Origin: DASUGC01 sp035606665
GTDB taxonomy: Bacteria > Acidobacteriota > Vicinamibacteria > Vicinamibacterales > SCN-69-37
Assembly: GCA_035606665.1 (NCBI GenBank)
Contig: DATNEY010000005.1
Coordinates: forward strand, 62,001-126,000
DNA length: 64,000 nt
Direction of reading: 5' to 3'
Of the stretch, positions 33,220 through 41,284 are shown in pieces. Each line of letters begins with the position of its first letter. Position 1 is the stretch's first letter. The translations under genes and the position numbers were made by a program. The notes below the pieces were generated by a model. That model was not told the origin of the DNA, made no database searches, and saw nothing but the letters and a program-made list of their open reading frames with translations.

Positions 33220-34305
33220 GTGACCCCGACACGCATGCGGTTGGCCGGTATCGCGCTGGCCCTGATTGGGTGCGTGCTGGCCGCCGGCGCTTCGGACCAG
33301 GCGTCCCAGAAGCTCACTGTGGGTGCCGCCCTCGACCAGTACGCGGCTCACCCCGGCGCTGACGTTCCGCGGCGGCTGGCTGGGCAGGGAATCGTCGACG
33401 TCCTGGAGACCTACCGGGATGGCGCGAATTCCTGGATCGTCCAGGGCGGCGGCGATGGGCGCCTGCGGCGGCAGCACGTGGCCGCGGCGTTTGCTGTGGA
33501 GCTCGTTGCTCTCACCTTGGACGGATCCAATGCGGAGTACCGCGCGGGCAAACCATTGGTCGAGTGGTTCTGCCAATTGCTCAAGAACCAGCCTCCCTCC
33601 GAGGTCGAGCGAATGGCGATGCTCGCGTCGTTGGCCGCGATCCAGGGCGCGGGCGATTCGCTGCTCCTCGGCATCGAGTCAGGTTCGTACAAGCGACAGG
33701 GGCACATCGATCACGCCCTCGCGCGCTTCCCTCAGGATGACCGCTTCAAGCTGATCCGGATAGTCGACCGGTACGAGCTTCGGATCATCTCGATCGTGCC
33801 CCTCAAGGGCCACGAGGTGTTGCCGGAGGCGGCGCACCGCATGCCGCAGGAAGCCGCAAAGCGACTGAATGAAACGCTCGAGAGGCTGCTGGCACTGGAC
33901 GGCCCGCTGGTTCGCGACGAGGCGCGGCTCCGGCGCGGAGTCCTGCAATTCGTCACGGGCCGTGTGACGCTGGCATTACAGGAATTCGGCGCGGCCGCTG
34001 TCACCGACGCGCCGTTTGCCAGCTACATCGCCAACCTGATGCTCGGCGCGATCTACTACGCGGGCGGCGATTCGGCCGCGGCGGCCGCACGCTACTCGAA
34101 GGCAATGCACATCACGCCGGCAACGTCCGCCCGTCTGGGTCTCGCGGCCTCTCTGATGAAGATGGGCAACACGCAAGAGGCGGCAGCGATAGCGCCGCCG
34201 CCGCCGGCAGACAAGCGCATCGATGATCCATGGCGCCTGTACGGGCTGGGTATGTTTCACGAGCTGCCGGGGTATCTGGAAGCGATGCGGGTGGCCCTGC
34301 GATGA
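33220..34305 (+). CDS. Secreted TPR-like helical-repeat protein
   Basis: 361 residues from GTG 33220, with a signal peptide (MRLAGIALALIGCVLAAGAS). The rest is helical, ending in TPR-like repeats (ANLMLGAIYYAGGDSAAAAARYSKAM, given as ANLMLGAIYYAGG then AAAARYSKAM; LGLAASLMKMGNTQEAAAIA). A TAAATT hexamer ends 7 bases before this GTG; the alternative starts are TTG 33211 and ATG 33235. Its stop overlaps the start of the VWA gene (ATGA), so both are made together. A TPR protein next to a VWA protein suggests a periplasmic assembly or scaffold role, but no specific system is recognised. Confidence 0.75.
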   Translation: MTPTRMRLAGIALALIGCVLAAGASDQASQKLTVGAALDQYAAHPGADVPRRLAGQGIVDVLETYRDGANSWIVQGGGDGRLRRQHVAAAFAVELVALTLDGSNAEYRAGKPLVEWFCQLLKNQPPSEVERMAMLASLAAIQGAGDSLLLGIESGSYKRQGHIDHALARFPQDDRFKLIRIVDRYELRIISIVPLKGHEVLPEAAHRMPQEAAKRLNETLERLLALDGPLVRDEARLRRGVLQFVTGRVTLALQEFGAAAVTDAPFASYIANLMLGAIYYAGGDSAAAAARYSKAMHITPATSARLGLAASLMKMGNTQEAAAIAPPPPADKRIDDPWRLYGLGMFHELPGYLEAMRVALR

Positions 34306-35231
34306 GCCCGCGCGGGCTCCGGAGGGCTCTCGCCGCCTGCCTTCTGGCGGCCGTCGCGGCCGTGATCTCGACAACCGCGCAGGAACAGCAGCTCGTGCTT
34401 CGTTCGTCCGCCACGAGCGTTGCCGTGCACGTCCTGGTCGAGTCGGCCACGAAGCCGGCGAAGCCGGTGCGGGATCTGACGGCGAAAGACTTCGTCGTGA
34501 CCGACAGCGGTGTGAAACAGGAAATCGCGGCGATGACGACCGACGTACTGCCGCTCGATGTCACGGTCGTGCTCGATCGCCTGGAGCAGAGCGAGTACGC
34601 GAAGCGGATACCGCATCCGCAGGTCGTGGAACTCGAGTCGCTGTTGAACAAAGATGACAGGCTTCGCGTCGTGGCGGTGGGCTCGGATATCGAAGAAACG
34701 CTGCCGCTCGGCCCACCCGGCCGCGGTCCGGCGCCGTTGCCGCGCCTGAAGAGCGACCTGCCGGCGCTCTTCGACGGCGTTGCGACCGCCCTAATCCGCC
34801 CGACGCCACCCGGACGGCACCACCTTGTCGTCGCCATCACCGAAGGGTTCGATGCGTACAGCTTTACGGGCGCCGCCGCGCTCGCTGACATCGCACACCG
34901 ATCGGATGCGCAACTGAACGTGATCGTTGCAGAGGGCCGGCGCTTGAAGACCCGCACGCTCGCACGGGTCATGAATCCCCTGCCGATCGACGACAGCCTC
35001 GGATCGCTCGTCGAGATTGCGAAGAGCACCGGCGGGGATGTGATCGCGAGTTACCGCCTGACGCGGTCCATCGGCGGCCCGGTCAAGCACCTGTTCGACG
35101 AGGTGCGGGCCGGCTACGTCCTCTACTACACGCCCACGGGCGCGACCGACCGCGGCTGGCATCCGATCGAAGTCACGATTGCGAGGCCCGGCAACTTCGA
35201 AGTCAGGGCGCGCCGCGGGTATGCCAACTAG
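34302..35231 (+). CDS. Secreted VWFA-type protein (acidobacterial TIGR03436-like)
   Basis: 309 residues with a signal peptide (ALAACLLAAVAAVISTTAQ). The mature part has an N-terminal beta segment (VLVESATKPAKPVRDLTAKD, FVVTDSGVKQEI) and a von Willebrand A-like domain (about 75-250: DVTVVLDRLEQSE, LFDGVATALIRPTPPGRHHLVV, ITEGFDAYSF). The metal-site (MIDAS) DxSxS is replaced by DRLEQS, so metal binding is doubtful. The end VRAGYVLYYTPTG...WHPIEV...RARRGYAN is typical of the acidobacterial VWFA family. ATGA overlap with the TPR gene. Confidence 0.85.
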   Translation: MSPRGLRRALAACLLAAVAAVISTTAQEQQLVLRSSATSVAVHVLVESATKPAKPVRDLTAKDFVVTDSGVKQEIAAMTTDVLPLDVTVVLDRLEQSEYAKRIPHPQVVELESLLNKDDRLRVVAVGSDIEETLPLGPPGRGPAPLPRLKSDLPALFDGVATALIRPTPPGRHHLVVAITEGFDAYSFTGAAALADIAHRSDAQLNVIVAEGRRLKTRTLARVMNPLPIDDSLGSLVEIAKSTGGDVIASYRLTRSIGGPVKHLFDEVRAGYVLYYTPTGATDRGWHPIEVTIARPGNFEVRARRGYAN

Positions 35232-35244
35232 CCGGGTCTAACCA

Positions 35245-35335
35245 CCTTCGCCCAAAGCTATGGTGGTCCGCCGAAGCTTCATGCGAAGGCGGAAGGCCCG
35301 GCCTCCATGGAGCCCCGGGGTCTTCAGACCCCGGG
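35245..35335. repeat. Compound palindromic repeat and likely bidirectional terminator
   Basis: CCTTCGC (35245-35251) pairs with GCGAAGG (35283-35289) around inner CCGCC / GGCGG pairs, followed by a perfect 9-bp hairpin CCCGGGGTC-TTCA-GACCCCGGG (35314-35335). The TTCA tetraloop is the same as in the repeat at 32321. It lies between the convergent VWA and arginase-family genes and overlaps the last codons of the latter. Confidence 0.75.
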
Positions 35336-36199
35336 AAAATGCGGCGCGAGCGCGTCGCGCAAGCGCTCGAGATCGCCGCCGGCCCGGTCGCAGAACTCCA
35401 CGACGCTGAACCCCACGACGTCACACTGCTCCCGCACCTGACACACCAGCGCCATCACATCGTCCAACGACGGTCCCCCGGCCGTCCGCATCAGGGAGGA
35501 CGCGAAATCGTCCGGGTTGGTGACGTCGAGATCGAGATGGAGGTACACGCGTTCGAAACCCGCGCGGCGGATCGAGCGCGCGAATTCGACGGGATCAGTG
35601 AACGCCTCGAGGCCGGCCAGCCGGATGCCGGTGGCGCGAGCGAATTCAGCCTCAGGCGGATCGAGATCGCGCGCGCCCACAAGACACACCTGCGCGGGCG
35701 TGAGCGGCCGCGCGAGCCGATCGACGAGCGCGGCCGGGCCATCGCCGAGCAGCGTGCGGAGCACCATGCCGTGGAAGTGTCCGGAGGGCGAGGATTCAGG
35801 CGTGTTCAGGTCCGCGTGCGCGTCGAGCCACAGCACGGCGATCTCGCCTGAGTACTTCTCGTTGAGGTACGACACCGGCGCCACCTCCACGCCGCAAGTC
35901 GCGCCGACCATCACAATGCGATCCGGCTGGCGGGCCCGAAGAAGATTCCGTGCTCGCGCGGCCCGGAGCGCAATGGAGTCGAGGCCGAGCACTCCCCCGC
36001 TCGTGGCGAGGGCTTCGGTATCCGGCGCGTCGATCGATTCAACCGGTTCCACGACGTCCGCGCCGCCCGAATTGAACAGCGCCGCGCCGAGCGCGCGCGC
36101 TCCACGGGCGGGAACGTTCGAAACGCCGTATCCCTGCCACTCCGGCAGGAGCAGCCTCAGGGTCTTTCCCGGTGTCTTGACCGTATGTTTATACATCAT
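35324..36199 (-). CDS. Arginase/agmatinase-family enzyme
   Basis: 291 residues. Metal-ligand motifs of the ureohydrolase family are visible: WLDAHADLNT (about 133-142) with SGHFHGM after it, and HLDLDVTNP (about 222-230). The first ligand motif (usually GGxH) reads VGATCGVEV, so one manganese ligand appears to be absent and the activity is uncertain. It could hydrolyse arginine, agmatine, formiminoglutamate or a related guanidino compound. The start region overlaps a perfect dyad (36189-36205), and the gene diverges from the next with only 14 bases between start codons. Confidence 0.8.
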   Translation of the reverse strand: MMYKHTVKTPGKTLRLLLPEWQGYGVSNVPARGARALGAALFNSGGADVVEPVESIDAPDTEALATSGGVLGLDSIALRAARARNLLRARQPDRIVMVGATCGVEVAPVSYLNEKYSGEIAVLWLDAHADLNTPESSPSGHFHGMVLRTLLGDGPAALVDRLARPLTPAQVCLVGARDLDPPEAEFARATGIRLAGLEAFTDPVEFARSIRRAGFERVYLHLDLDVTNPDDFASSLMRTAGGPSLDDVMALVCQVREQCDVVGFSVVEFCDRAGGDLERLRDALAPHFPGV

Positions 36200-36206
36200 G
36201 TATAAG
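36177..36206 (+). promoter_or_regulatory. Divergent promoter region with perfect TTATACAT-C-ATGTATAA dyad
   Basis: The dyad spans 36189-36205 (8-base arms, 1-base centre) and covers the first codons of the arginase gene. For the rightward gene, TTGACC (36177-36182) and TATAAG (36201-36206) form a promoter with 18-base spacing, whose start point would coincide with the ATG at 36214, so the mRNA is probably leaderless. A repressor bound to the dyad would sit on this promoter and on the arginase start. The protein binding it is not identifiable from the sequence. Confidence 0.65.
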
Positions 36207-36213
36207 TCTGTGA

Positions 36214-36702
36214 ATGACGACAGAGAACTACCGTTCCGCCCTCGATGCCGCGGTCCGGGAGTATGAATCCCTCGGCGCCGAGCGCCAGGAAATCGATCGG
36301 CGGCTCGCGCATCTGGCGCAGACGATCGGTACGCTCTCCCGCCTGCTTGGCCTCACGCCCACCGTTCCACTCGGCCTCACGGATGCGTGCCGGCTGGTGC
36401 TCCGCGGCGGACTCCCGCTGACGCCCGTCGAAGTGCGCGATCGATTGCTTCAGATCGGCGTGGACCTCACCGTCTATGCCAACGATCTGTCCGCCATTCA
36501 TACCGTACTCAAGCGGCTCAACGAATCCGCTGAGATCCGTCTCGTTCCGAAACCGTCGGGCAAGCACGCCTATCTCTGGCAGGCGCCGCCGCGGGCGATC
36601 GCCATCGGCGAGGACATCGCCGAAGCGATTCGCGCGGGGGGACTGGCCGGGCACACGCACGCGCCGAAGGTGCCCGAAGAAAAGAAGAAGAGGAAGAAGT
36701 GA
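36214..36702 (+). CDS. Small protein with coiled-coil start and winged-helix-like domain
   Basis: 162 residues. The N-terminus (about 5-45, DAAVREYESLGAERQEIDRRL) is predicted coiled coil. The middle (residues 60-125: DACRLVLRGGLPLTPVEVRDRL, in parts DACRLVLRGG and LTPVEVRDRL; NDLSAIHTVLKRLNESAEIR) has a winged-helix pattern, and the C-terminus is Lys-rich (EEKKKRKK). I know similar architectures only as uncharacterised proteins; DNA binding is possible, and it is a candidate for binding the dyad at its own promoter. Probably leaderless mRNA. The methyltransferase gene overlaps its stop (GTGA). Confidence 0.7.
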   Translation: MTTENYRSALDAAVREYESLGAERQEIDRRLAHLAQTIGTLSRLLGLTPTVPLGLTDACRLVLRGGLPLTPVEVRDRLLQIGVDLTVYANDLSAIHTVLKRLNESAEIRLVPKPSGKHAYLWQAPPRAIAIGEDIAEAIRAGGLAGHTHAPKVPEEKKKRKK

Positions 36703-37571
36703 GCGCCAACAGCATCTCGATAGAAATCCGGCGCAGGATTTTCGCGGAAGAGATCCAGGCTGTCGCGAATTTGCAGTCGACCGCGGTCGTGGACGCGCTC
36801 GCGACGGTGCCACGCGAGCGGTTTCTCCCGCCGGGTCCGTGGACGATTCGCAGTGAGGGCGACTTCATGGCGCCGGCGCGGCAGACACCGGATGCGGATC
36901 CGAAGCACGTGCACCATAACCTCGCGGTCGCAATCGATGCGGGCCGCACGCTTTTCAACGGAGCGCCCACCGTTGTCGCGGGCGCCATCGACGCTTTGTC
37001 AGTAGGCCTGGGCAGCCGAGTGCTCCACATCGGCACCGGGCTCGGCTACTACACCGCGCTTTTGGCAGAGTGCGTCGGCCCGAAGGGTCGCGTGCTCGGC
37101 ATCGAAGTCAGCCATGAGCTGGCAGCGCGTGCGAAGGACAACCTCGCCGACCGTCCCTGGGTGGAGGTGAGGTACGGCGACGCCGCGGCTCCATTCGACG
37201 AAGCCTTCGACACGATCCTCGTCAACGCCGGCGTCACGCACCCGTTGGCCTCGTGGCTCGATGCCCTCGCGCCAGGCGGACGCATGATTGTCCCTGTCAC
37301 TGCGACGATGGGACCGATGACGACGATCGGGAAGGGGCCGATGCTCCTGCTGACCGCCACAGACGACCCGACTCGACTCGCGGCCAGGACGGCGGGCTTC
37401 GTGGCGATCTATTCCGCCGTTGGGGTGCGCAGCGACGCGGCAAATCCGCGAATCGGACAGGCTCTGAGCAAAATGCCCTTTGCGCCGGTCAAATCGTTCA
37501 GGCGTGATCCGCACCAGCCGGACGACACCTGCTGGCTGCACCTTGATGAAGGGTGCGTGTCGTTGAAGTAG
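36699..37571 (+). CDS. Protein-L-isoaspartate O-methyltransferase-like enzyme
   Basis: 290 residues. SAM motif I reads VLHIGTGLGYYTALLAECVG, motif post-I GRVLGIEVSHELAARAKDNL, then PWVEVRYGDAAAPF and FDTILVNAGVTHPLASWLDALAPGG (parts: FDTILVNAGV, LDALAPGGRMIVPV). This is the order of PCMT enzymes, which methylate abnormal isoaspartyl residues to start their repair. It is longer than the usual 210 residues because of a C-terminal extension (from about 215). GTG start overlapping the previous stop, so it is translationally coupled. Confidence 0.85.
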   Translation: MSANSISIEIRRRIFAEEIQAVANLQSTAVVDALATVPRERFLPPGPWTIRSEGDFMAPARQTPDADPKHVHHNLAVAIDAGRTLFNGAPTVVAGAIDALSVGLGSRVLHIGTGLGYYTALLAECVGPKGRVLGIEVSHELAARAKDNLADRPWVEVRYGDAAAPFDEAFDTILVNAGVTHPLASWLDALAPGGRMIVPVTATMGPMTTIGKGPMLLLTATDDPTRLAARTAGFVAIYSAVGVRSDAANPRIGQALSKMPFAPVKSFRRDPHQPDDTCWLHLDEGCVSLK

Positions 37572-37613
37572 GGCCGAAAGACCGGGAAGGACGCGTACAA
37601 TGACACCGGCACG

Positions 37614-37689
37614 CGCCTGTAGCTCAGTGGATAGAGCATCGGCCTTCTAAGCCGAGGGTCGCAGGTTCGATCCCTGCCAGGCGCGCCAA
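37614..37689 (+). tRNA. tRNA-Arg (anticodon TCT), CCA encoded
   Basis: All four arms can be drawn: acceptor GCGCCTG / CAGGCGC, D stem GCTC / GAGC, anticodon stem TCGGC / GCCGA with loop CTTCTAA (anticodon TCT, reading AGA), T stem GCAGG / CCTGC with loop TTCGATC. Discriminator G and encoded CCA; total 76 bases. Its 3' end is the left attachment site of the island that follows. Confidence 0.97.
37658..37688 (+). other. Left attachment site (attL) in tRNA-Arg
   Basis: The last 31 bases of the tRNA before the final A match 28 of 31 bases of 42008-42038, in direct orientation. Tyrosine recombinases commonly integrate into tRNA 3' ends and leave such a direct repeat at the far side. Confidence 0.75.
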
Positions 37690-37993
37690 ATTCCTAAAGA
37701 ACCCGCGAACTCCGCTTCGTCAAACAAAGCGACAGGCGGAGGGTACACGGCAGCGAACCGGCAATCCTCACGCCTGGTAAGACGGTTGACCGGCCCTGTC
37801 CAGGCAGAATGGCTCCTTCCTTCCGGGCGATATAGCCGCCAGCCACCTGTCAGGCAGTCGCCATGTATCCAATGGCGCCTGTCAGACAAGCTGAGACTAT
37901 GTACGGCCAGAACAAACATGTTGCGCCTTGCCTGAGAGCTCCTATACTACGTCGGCATTAACGCCACCATTATTCGCAAACGAGAGGTCGCAT
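37690..37993. other. Non-coding start of the island
   Basis: No gene is supported here. The G+C content looks lower than in the flanks. There is a loose CTCCGC / GCGGAG dyad near 37706-37740, and near the end a possible promoter (TTGCGC 37921-37926, TATACT 37943-37948, 16-base spacing) for the next gene. A leftward reading frame that runs into the tRNA is a translation artefact. Confidence 0.6.
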
Positions 37994-38758
37994 ATGGAAA
38001 CTAGTGTCGTGTTGACAAGACTAGACTACGTTAAGGCACTCGAGCTGGCCGTGCCAGATGCACGTTTGCTGAGTCTTCCGATGGTAAAGCGGAAGCCTGT
38101 GGTGGAAGACGGTAGTGCGGCTTACGTCGATGCCGGCAGCACGATGTCGTTCGTCGGCGGCGTGCCCGCCGTGAAGCAGCAGGACGTGCTGAACTCCACG
38201 CTCTTGGCGCAGCTTGCTGCCAACAAGAAGTTCGATCGGGAAACGCAAACTGAGCAGTGGTACGGATTCTACCGCCAGGTCCTGGAGAATGTGGGCTGGG
38301 TCGTGCAGAGCTTCAGTTTCACGCGCTATGACGAGTCAGGCGCGACGCTTCGTCTCGACAAGAGCGCCCTTGCGATCATCGCGGCGGTCGCGTCGGGCAA
38401 CGAACTCCTTGCGCTGCAAGCGACCTTGAAGGCCCTCGAGAATTCAGATCCCGACAGCAAACAGGTGACATTGTTCGATGTGAACGGTTCGAAGGGGGAG
38501 AACGGAAACTTCCAGTTGTCGACGGCCAGCACGGATCCGAACGGCAACGTTCAGATGGCGCTTGGTGCCTTCTACTTCAAGGCGACCGAACATGTGGGGC
38601 GTTTCTTGTTCTTCAGTTGGAAGACGAAGAGTATCAACCTCTACTTCGGCGCACAGAGCGTGTTGCTGAACGAACAGATCTACGCCACCGTTCGGCAGTC
38701 CGTGATCGACAAACTCGGAGACAAGGCCCAACAGTTCGTCGCGGATCTGGATATTTGA
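37994..38758 (+). CDS. Island-encoded protein of unknown function (254 residues)
   Basis: The protein starts METSVVLTRLDYVKALEL, with GAGAGG about 8 bases before the ATG. It has no signal peptide or membrane helix. It contains conserved-looking acidic and aromatic stretches: DGSAAYVDAGSTMSFVGGV, DRETQTEQWYGFYRQVLENV, LNEQIYATVRQSVIDKLGD and the end AQQFVADLDI. The C-terminal 90 residues alternate in a beta pattern (FLFFSWKTKSINLYFGAQSV). I do not recognise a named family. It is the first gene inside the island next to tRNA-Arg and is closed by a strong stem-loop at 38763, so it is probably transcribed alone. Confidence 0.8.
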   Translation: METSVVLTRLDYVKALELAVPDARLLSLPMVKRKPVVEDGSAAYVDAGSTMSFVGGVPAVKQQDVLNSTLLAQLAANKKFDRETQTEQWYGFYRQVLENVGWVVQSFSFTRYDESGATLRLDKSALAIIAAVASGNELLALQATLKALENSDPDSKQVTLFDVNGSKGENGNFQLSTASTDPNGNVQMALGAFYFKATEHVGRFLFFSWKTKSINLYFGAQSVLLNEQIYATVRQSVIDKLGDKAQQFVADLDI

Positions 38759-38762
38759 GGCT

Positions 38763-38801
38763 GACGACAGGCTCTGTCCAAGAGCGACAGGGCCTGTCGT
38801 C
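38763..38801 (+). terminator. 16-bp stem-loop terminator
   Basis: GACGACAGGCTCTGTC (38763-38778) pairs with 38786-38801 over 16 positions with a single G-U wobble and a 7-base loop. It begins 5 bases after the stop of the preceding gene. There is no strong U-tract, but the stem is long and GC-rich. Confidence 0.7.
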
Positions 38802-39148
38802 GATTGCCGTTCACAGTCAGTCGAATTCGTTCGAGATCACGACGCCCGAAGTGAACTTTTTCGACTCGATCACGCAGACTCCCGCGATGGACCCGGGCAA
38901 TCTTCAGAATCCTTCCGGCGTTGCCACCTCCCACCTGCCGACTTGGACCGCCAATTCGGCGAGCGGTCGGTGGGTTCCCGGCATGGGATCGCCCTCGCCG
39001 CGGAGCCGAAGACAGCACTGAGTCCTCTTCCAGTCCTTTCGATCCATCGCTCCTCTAGTAGGACAGCGCTGCGCACCGTTGCACGGCAAAATCGCCTTGC
39101 GGCTCGTCCTCAGACAGAATGCGCGTCCCCCACATTCTGGAGGACGAA
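38802..39148. other. Gene-poor spacer before the recombinase
   Basis: I see no supportable gene. A rightward open stretch (to about 39018) has no ribosome site and reads like non-coding sequence. TCGAA-TTCG-TTCGA at 38821-38834 is a small TTCG-loop hairpin. The segment may hold the promoter of the recombinase gene, but no clear -35/-10 pair stands out. Confidence 0.5.
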
Positions 39149-40138
39149 GTGGACGACTCAGACGAGATCGACACCAAGGCAGCCCAAGCGGCATTCAAGG
39201 CCTGGACGATTCCAGAGGCCTCACACCGATTCCTTGGGCACTGCCGTACCTCGAAAGGACTCGCAGCAAACACACTGCGCTCGTACGCCTCTGACCTCGA
39301 GGACTTCGGACGCTTCGCAGGCCCTGCCATCCCAATAGCCGGCGTTGACCGTGAGGTCATCCGGAGCTTCGCTCATCACTTACTCGAGGAGCGAAAGGTT
39401 AAGGCAACGACTGCAAGGCGTCGGATGGCAACTCTCAAGGTGCTGTTTCGATGGCTCGAGAAGGAAGATGCTGTTCCAATAAGCGTCTTCCACCGCCTTG
39501 ACCTCTCGATCCGTTTGCCCAAGCGGCTCCCCCGGGCGTTGACCGGCGAAGAAATACGGCAGCTGTTGCGCCGTGCGGAATCGGCGCGAAAGACGAGGGC
39601 ACGAGCGGCGCAGTACGAGGCCCTGGTCATGCACTTCGTCGTGGTCGCGCTCTTCACCACGGGCGTGCGCATCAGCGAATTGGTGTCCGTGCGCAGAACG
39701 GATGTAGACATTCGAGATGGGGCTATCCAAGTACACGGCAAGGGGAATCGAGAACGCCGGGTCTATCTGCCTGGACGCCAGGCGCGGGAACTTCTCCGAG
39801 TATTCCTGACGGAGCGAGACCGCCGTCACGGTCCGACCGAGGCCCTGCTCTTAACAGCGAAGGGCATCTGCCTGAGTCCGGCAACCGTCCGAAAGCAGCT
39901 GCGCACGTTCGGTGGAGGTGCCGGGATTACTCGCCGAGTCACGCCGCACATGCTGCGGCACACTGCCGCGACGCAACTGCTCGAAGCTGGTGTCGACATT
40001 CGATTTGTTCAGAAACTCCTCGGGCACGCAAGCATCGCGACGACGCAAATCTACACGCACGTCACGGACCGAGCGCTTCGGATGAGGCTGAATCAAGCCA
40101 ACACACTCGGGAGAATGGGACGGAAGATGACCGGATAA
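39149..40138 (+). CDS. Tyrosine recombinase/integrase (XerC/D-like)
   Basis: 329 residues from GTG 39149, which has GGAGG at 5 bases spacing; an in-frame ATG at 39119 lacks a ribosome site. The N-terminal SAM-like core-binding domain covers about 15-105, the catalytic domain about 120-325. All six active-site residues are present: Arg174 (TGVRISEL), Lys198 (VHGKGN), His267 and Arg270 (HMLRHTA), His293 (LLGHAS) and Tyr302 (TTQIYTHV). The stop codon TAA lies inside a 16-bp repeat that recurs inverted at 41809-41824. It could have inserted the island at tRNA-Arg, could invert the neighbouring two-gene cassette, or both. Confidence 0.93.
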   Translation: MDDSDEIDTKAAQAAFKAWTIPEASHRFLGHCRTSKGLAANTLRSYASDLEDFGRFAGPAIPIAGVDREVIRSFAHHLLEERKVKATTARRRMATLKVLFRWLEKEDAVPISVFHRLDLSIRLPKRLPRALTGEEIRQLLRRAESARKTRARAAQYEALVMHFVVVALFTTGVRISELVSVRRTDVDIRDGAIQVHGKGNRERRVYLPGRQARELLRVFLTERDRRHGPTEALLLTAKGICLSPATVRKQLRTFGGGAGITRRVTPHMLRHTAATQLLEAGVDIRFVQKLLGHASIATTQIYTHVTDRALRMRLNQANTLGRMGRKMTG

Positions 40139-40149
40139 CTAGGAATTAT
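40134..40149 (+). repeat. Left copy of 16-bp inverted repeat (IRL)
   Basis: GATAACTAGGAATTAT, perfectly repeated in reverse at 41809-41824. The sequence itself has short inverted arms (ATAA / TTAT) around an asymmetric 7-base centre CTAGGAA, the layout of a tyrosine-recombinase crossover site. It contains the stop codon of the recombinase and overlaps the ATG of the next gene. Confidence 0.85.
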
Positions 40150-41284
40150 GCGTTCGCCAGTCGCTAATCTCCTGCGAAAGGGCGGCTTGGCGCCCCATTT
40201 TTTGGTCGGCCGTCTCCTCCATGTGGGATTTGATCATCAGACTTGGATTCTGACCGGTCTTTGGGCGGTAGCGCTCTTCTCGAGCGCGTGGTTCAGTGGT
40301 TGTCTGTACCTTCCTGGGCGCAGCATCGGCTTTGTCGAACATCCAGTCGTCTGGGTGTTTCTCACCATGCAGGTTGTGCTTCCACTAGCGATCCGAGGTT
40401 CCATTATTAGGCTGGCACGAAGCAGAAGAACGCCTTTCGATCAGTCCTTCCTGCGGCACCTGCTCCCCAAGGTGCACGCGTTCGTAGGCCTCAAGACCGC
40501 AGAGGGCCGAGGCTGGGCCACTGTCTTCTACCTAGCAGGGCTGGTCAATTTCATCTGGAACACTTACCAGAATCAGCAACCTGGGCGACTGTTGCCGTAC
40601 GATTTCTGGGACTCGACCACGTTTCCAGTCTGTTTCTGGTTGACGCGGTTTTACAAGTTCTACCTCTTCGTGTGGCTATTGCCGTATGTGGCGTTGGTAC
40701 ACACCGGAATCGTCTTAAGTGTTTTGCGATCGATCCGCTCAGCTCGCGTGTCGGGCCGGCTTGAACTGGCTCCATTTCATCCCGACGGCGTCGGCGGTCT
40801 CGGCTTCGCGCCCGATCTCATCTCGCGGCCGTTGGTCAGTTCTCTACTGGTTGCGGGGGTCGGAACGCTGGGCGCGTTTCTTGTACATCGCTCTCTTGAT
40901 GTCACGCCGGTCCTAGGCGCAATTGCGGTGGTTGCGAGCGTCCTGGTTGCGTACGGCCTGCCAATTGCGCGGCTTCGACGCGACTTGATGGCGCTTAAGA
41001 AGCGCTCGATAGCCGTCCTCAGACTCAAACAGCAAGAACAGTACTCAAGGGCGATTGGCTCTTTGTCCTCCGGCGCTGATGACCTCGGACAGGCGAACGA
41101 AACAATCGAGTATCTCGACCGACTTTGCGATCGGATTGGCACGATCTCACACTATCCGCATCTGCGATGGGTCTTGGGATCTGCGACTGTCGCGCTCCTG
41201 CCAACCCTGTTCTCAGGGTTCCTCAGGATTGTCGAGGTCGTCAATCCACTTCTTGACCGCCTGCAACAATCGACCGGATCGTAG
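40148..41284 (+). CDS. Integral membrane protein of the cassette (gene A)
   Basis: 378 residues with about six membrane helices: near residues 33-52, 62-82, 120-140, 175-200, 230-250 and 255-275, plus one near the end. A conserved-looking PFHPDGVGGLGF (about 215-226) lies between helices, followed later by a coiled segment (LMALKKRSIAVLRLKQQEQY). I know this PFHPDG...GLGF pattern from uncharacterised bacterial membrane proteins only. ATG 40148 lies 9 bases after the recombinase stop, within the left inverted repeat. Its 3' end overlaps that of the opposite gene by 44 bases. Function unknown. Confidence 0.8.
   Translation: MRSPVANLLRKGGLAPHFLVGRLLHVGFDHQTWILTGLWAVALFSSAWFSGCLYLPGRSIGFVEHPVVWVFLTMQVVLPLAIRGSIIRLARSRRTPFDQSFLRHLLPKVHAFVGLKTAEGRGWATVFYLAGLVNFIWNTYQNQQPGRLLPYDFWDSTTFPVCFWLTRFYKFYLFVWLLPYVALVHTGIVLSVLRSIRSARVSGRLELAPFHPDGVGGLGFAPDLISRPLVSSLLVAGVGTLGAFLVHRSLDVTPVLGAIAVVASVLVAYGLPIARLRRDLMALKKRSIAVLRLKQQEQYSRAIGSLSSGADDLGQANETIEYLDRLCDRIGTISHYPHLRWVLGSATVALLPTLFSGFLRIVEVVNPLLDRLQQSTGS

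Noticed and set aside
37647..37919. Leftward 90-codon frame ending in GSNLRPSA
   Set aside because: Its C-terminal part is the antisense translation of the tRNA-Arg, a well-known artefact; there is no ribosome site and the composition is not protein-like.
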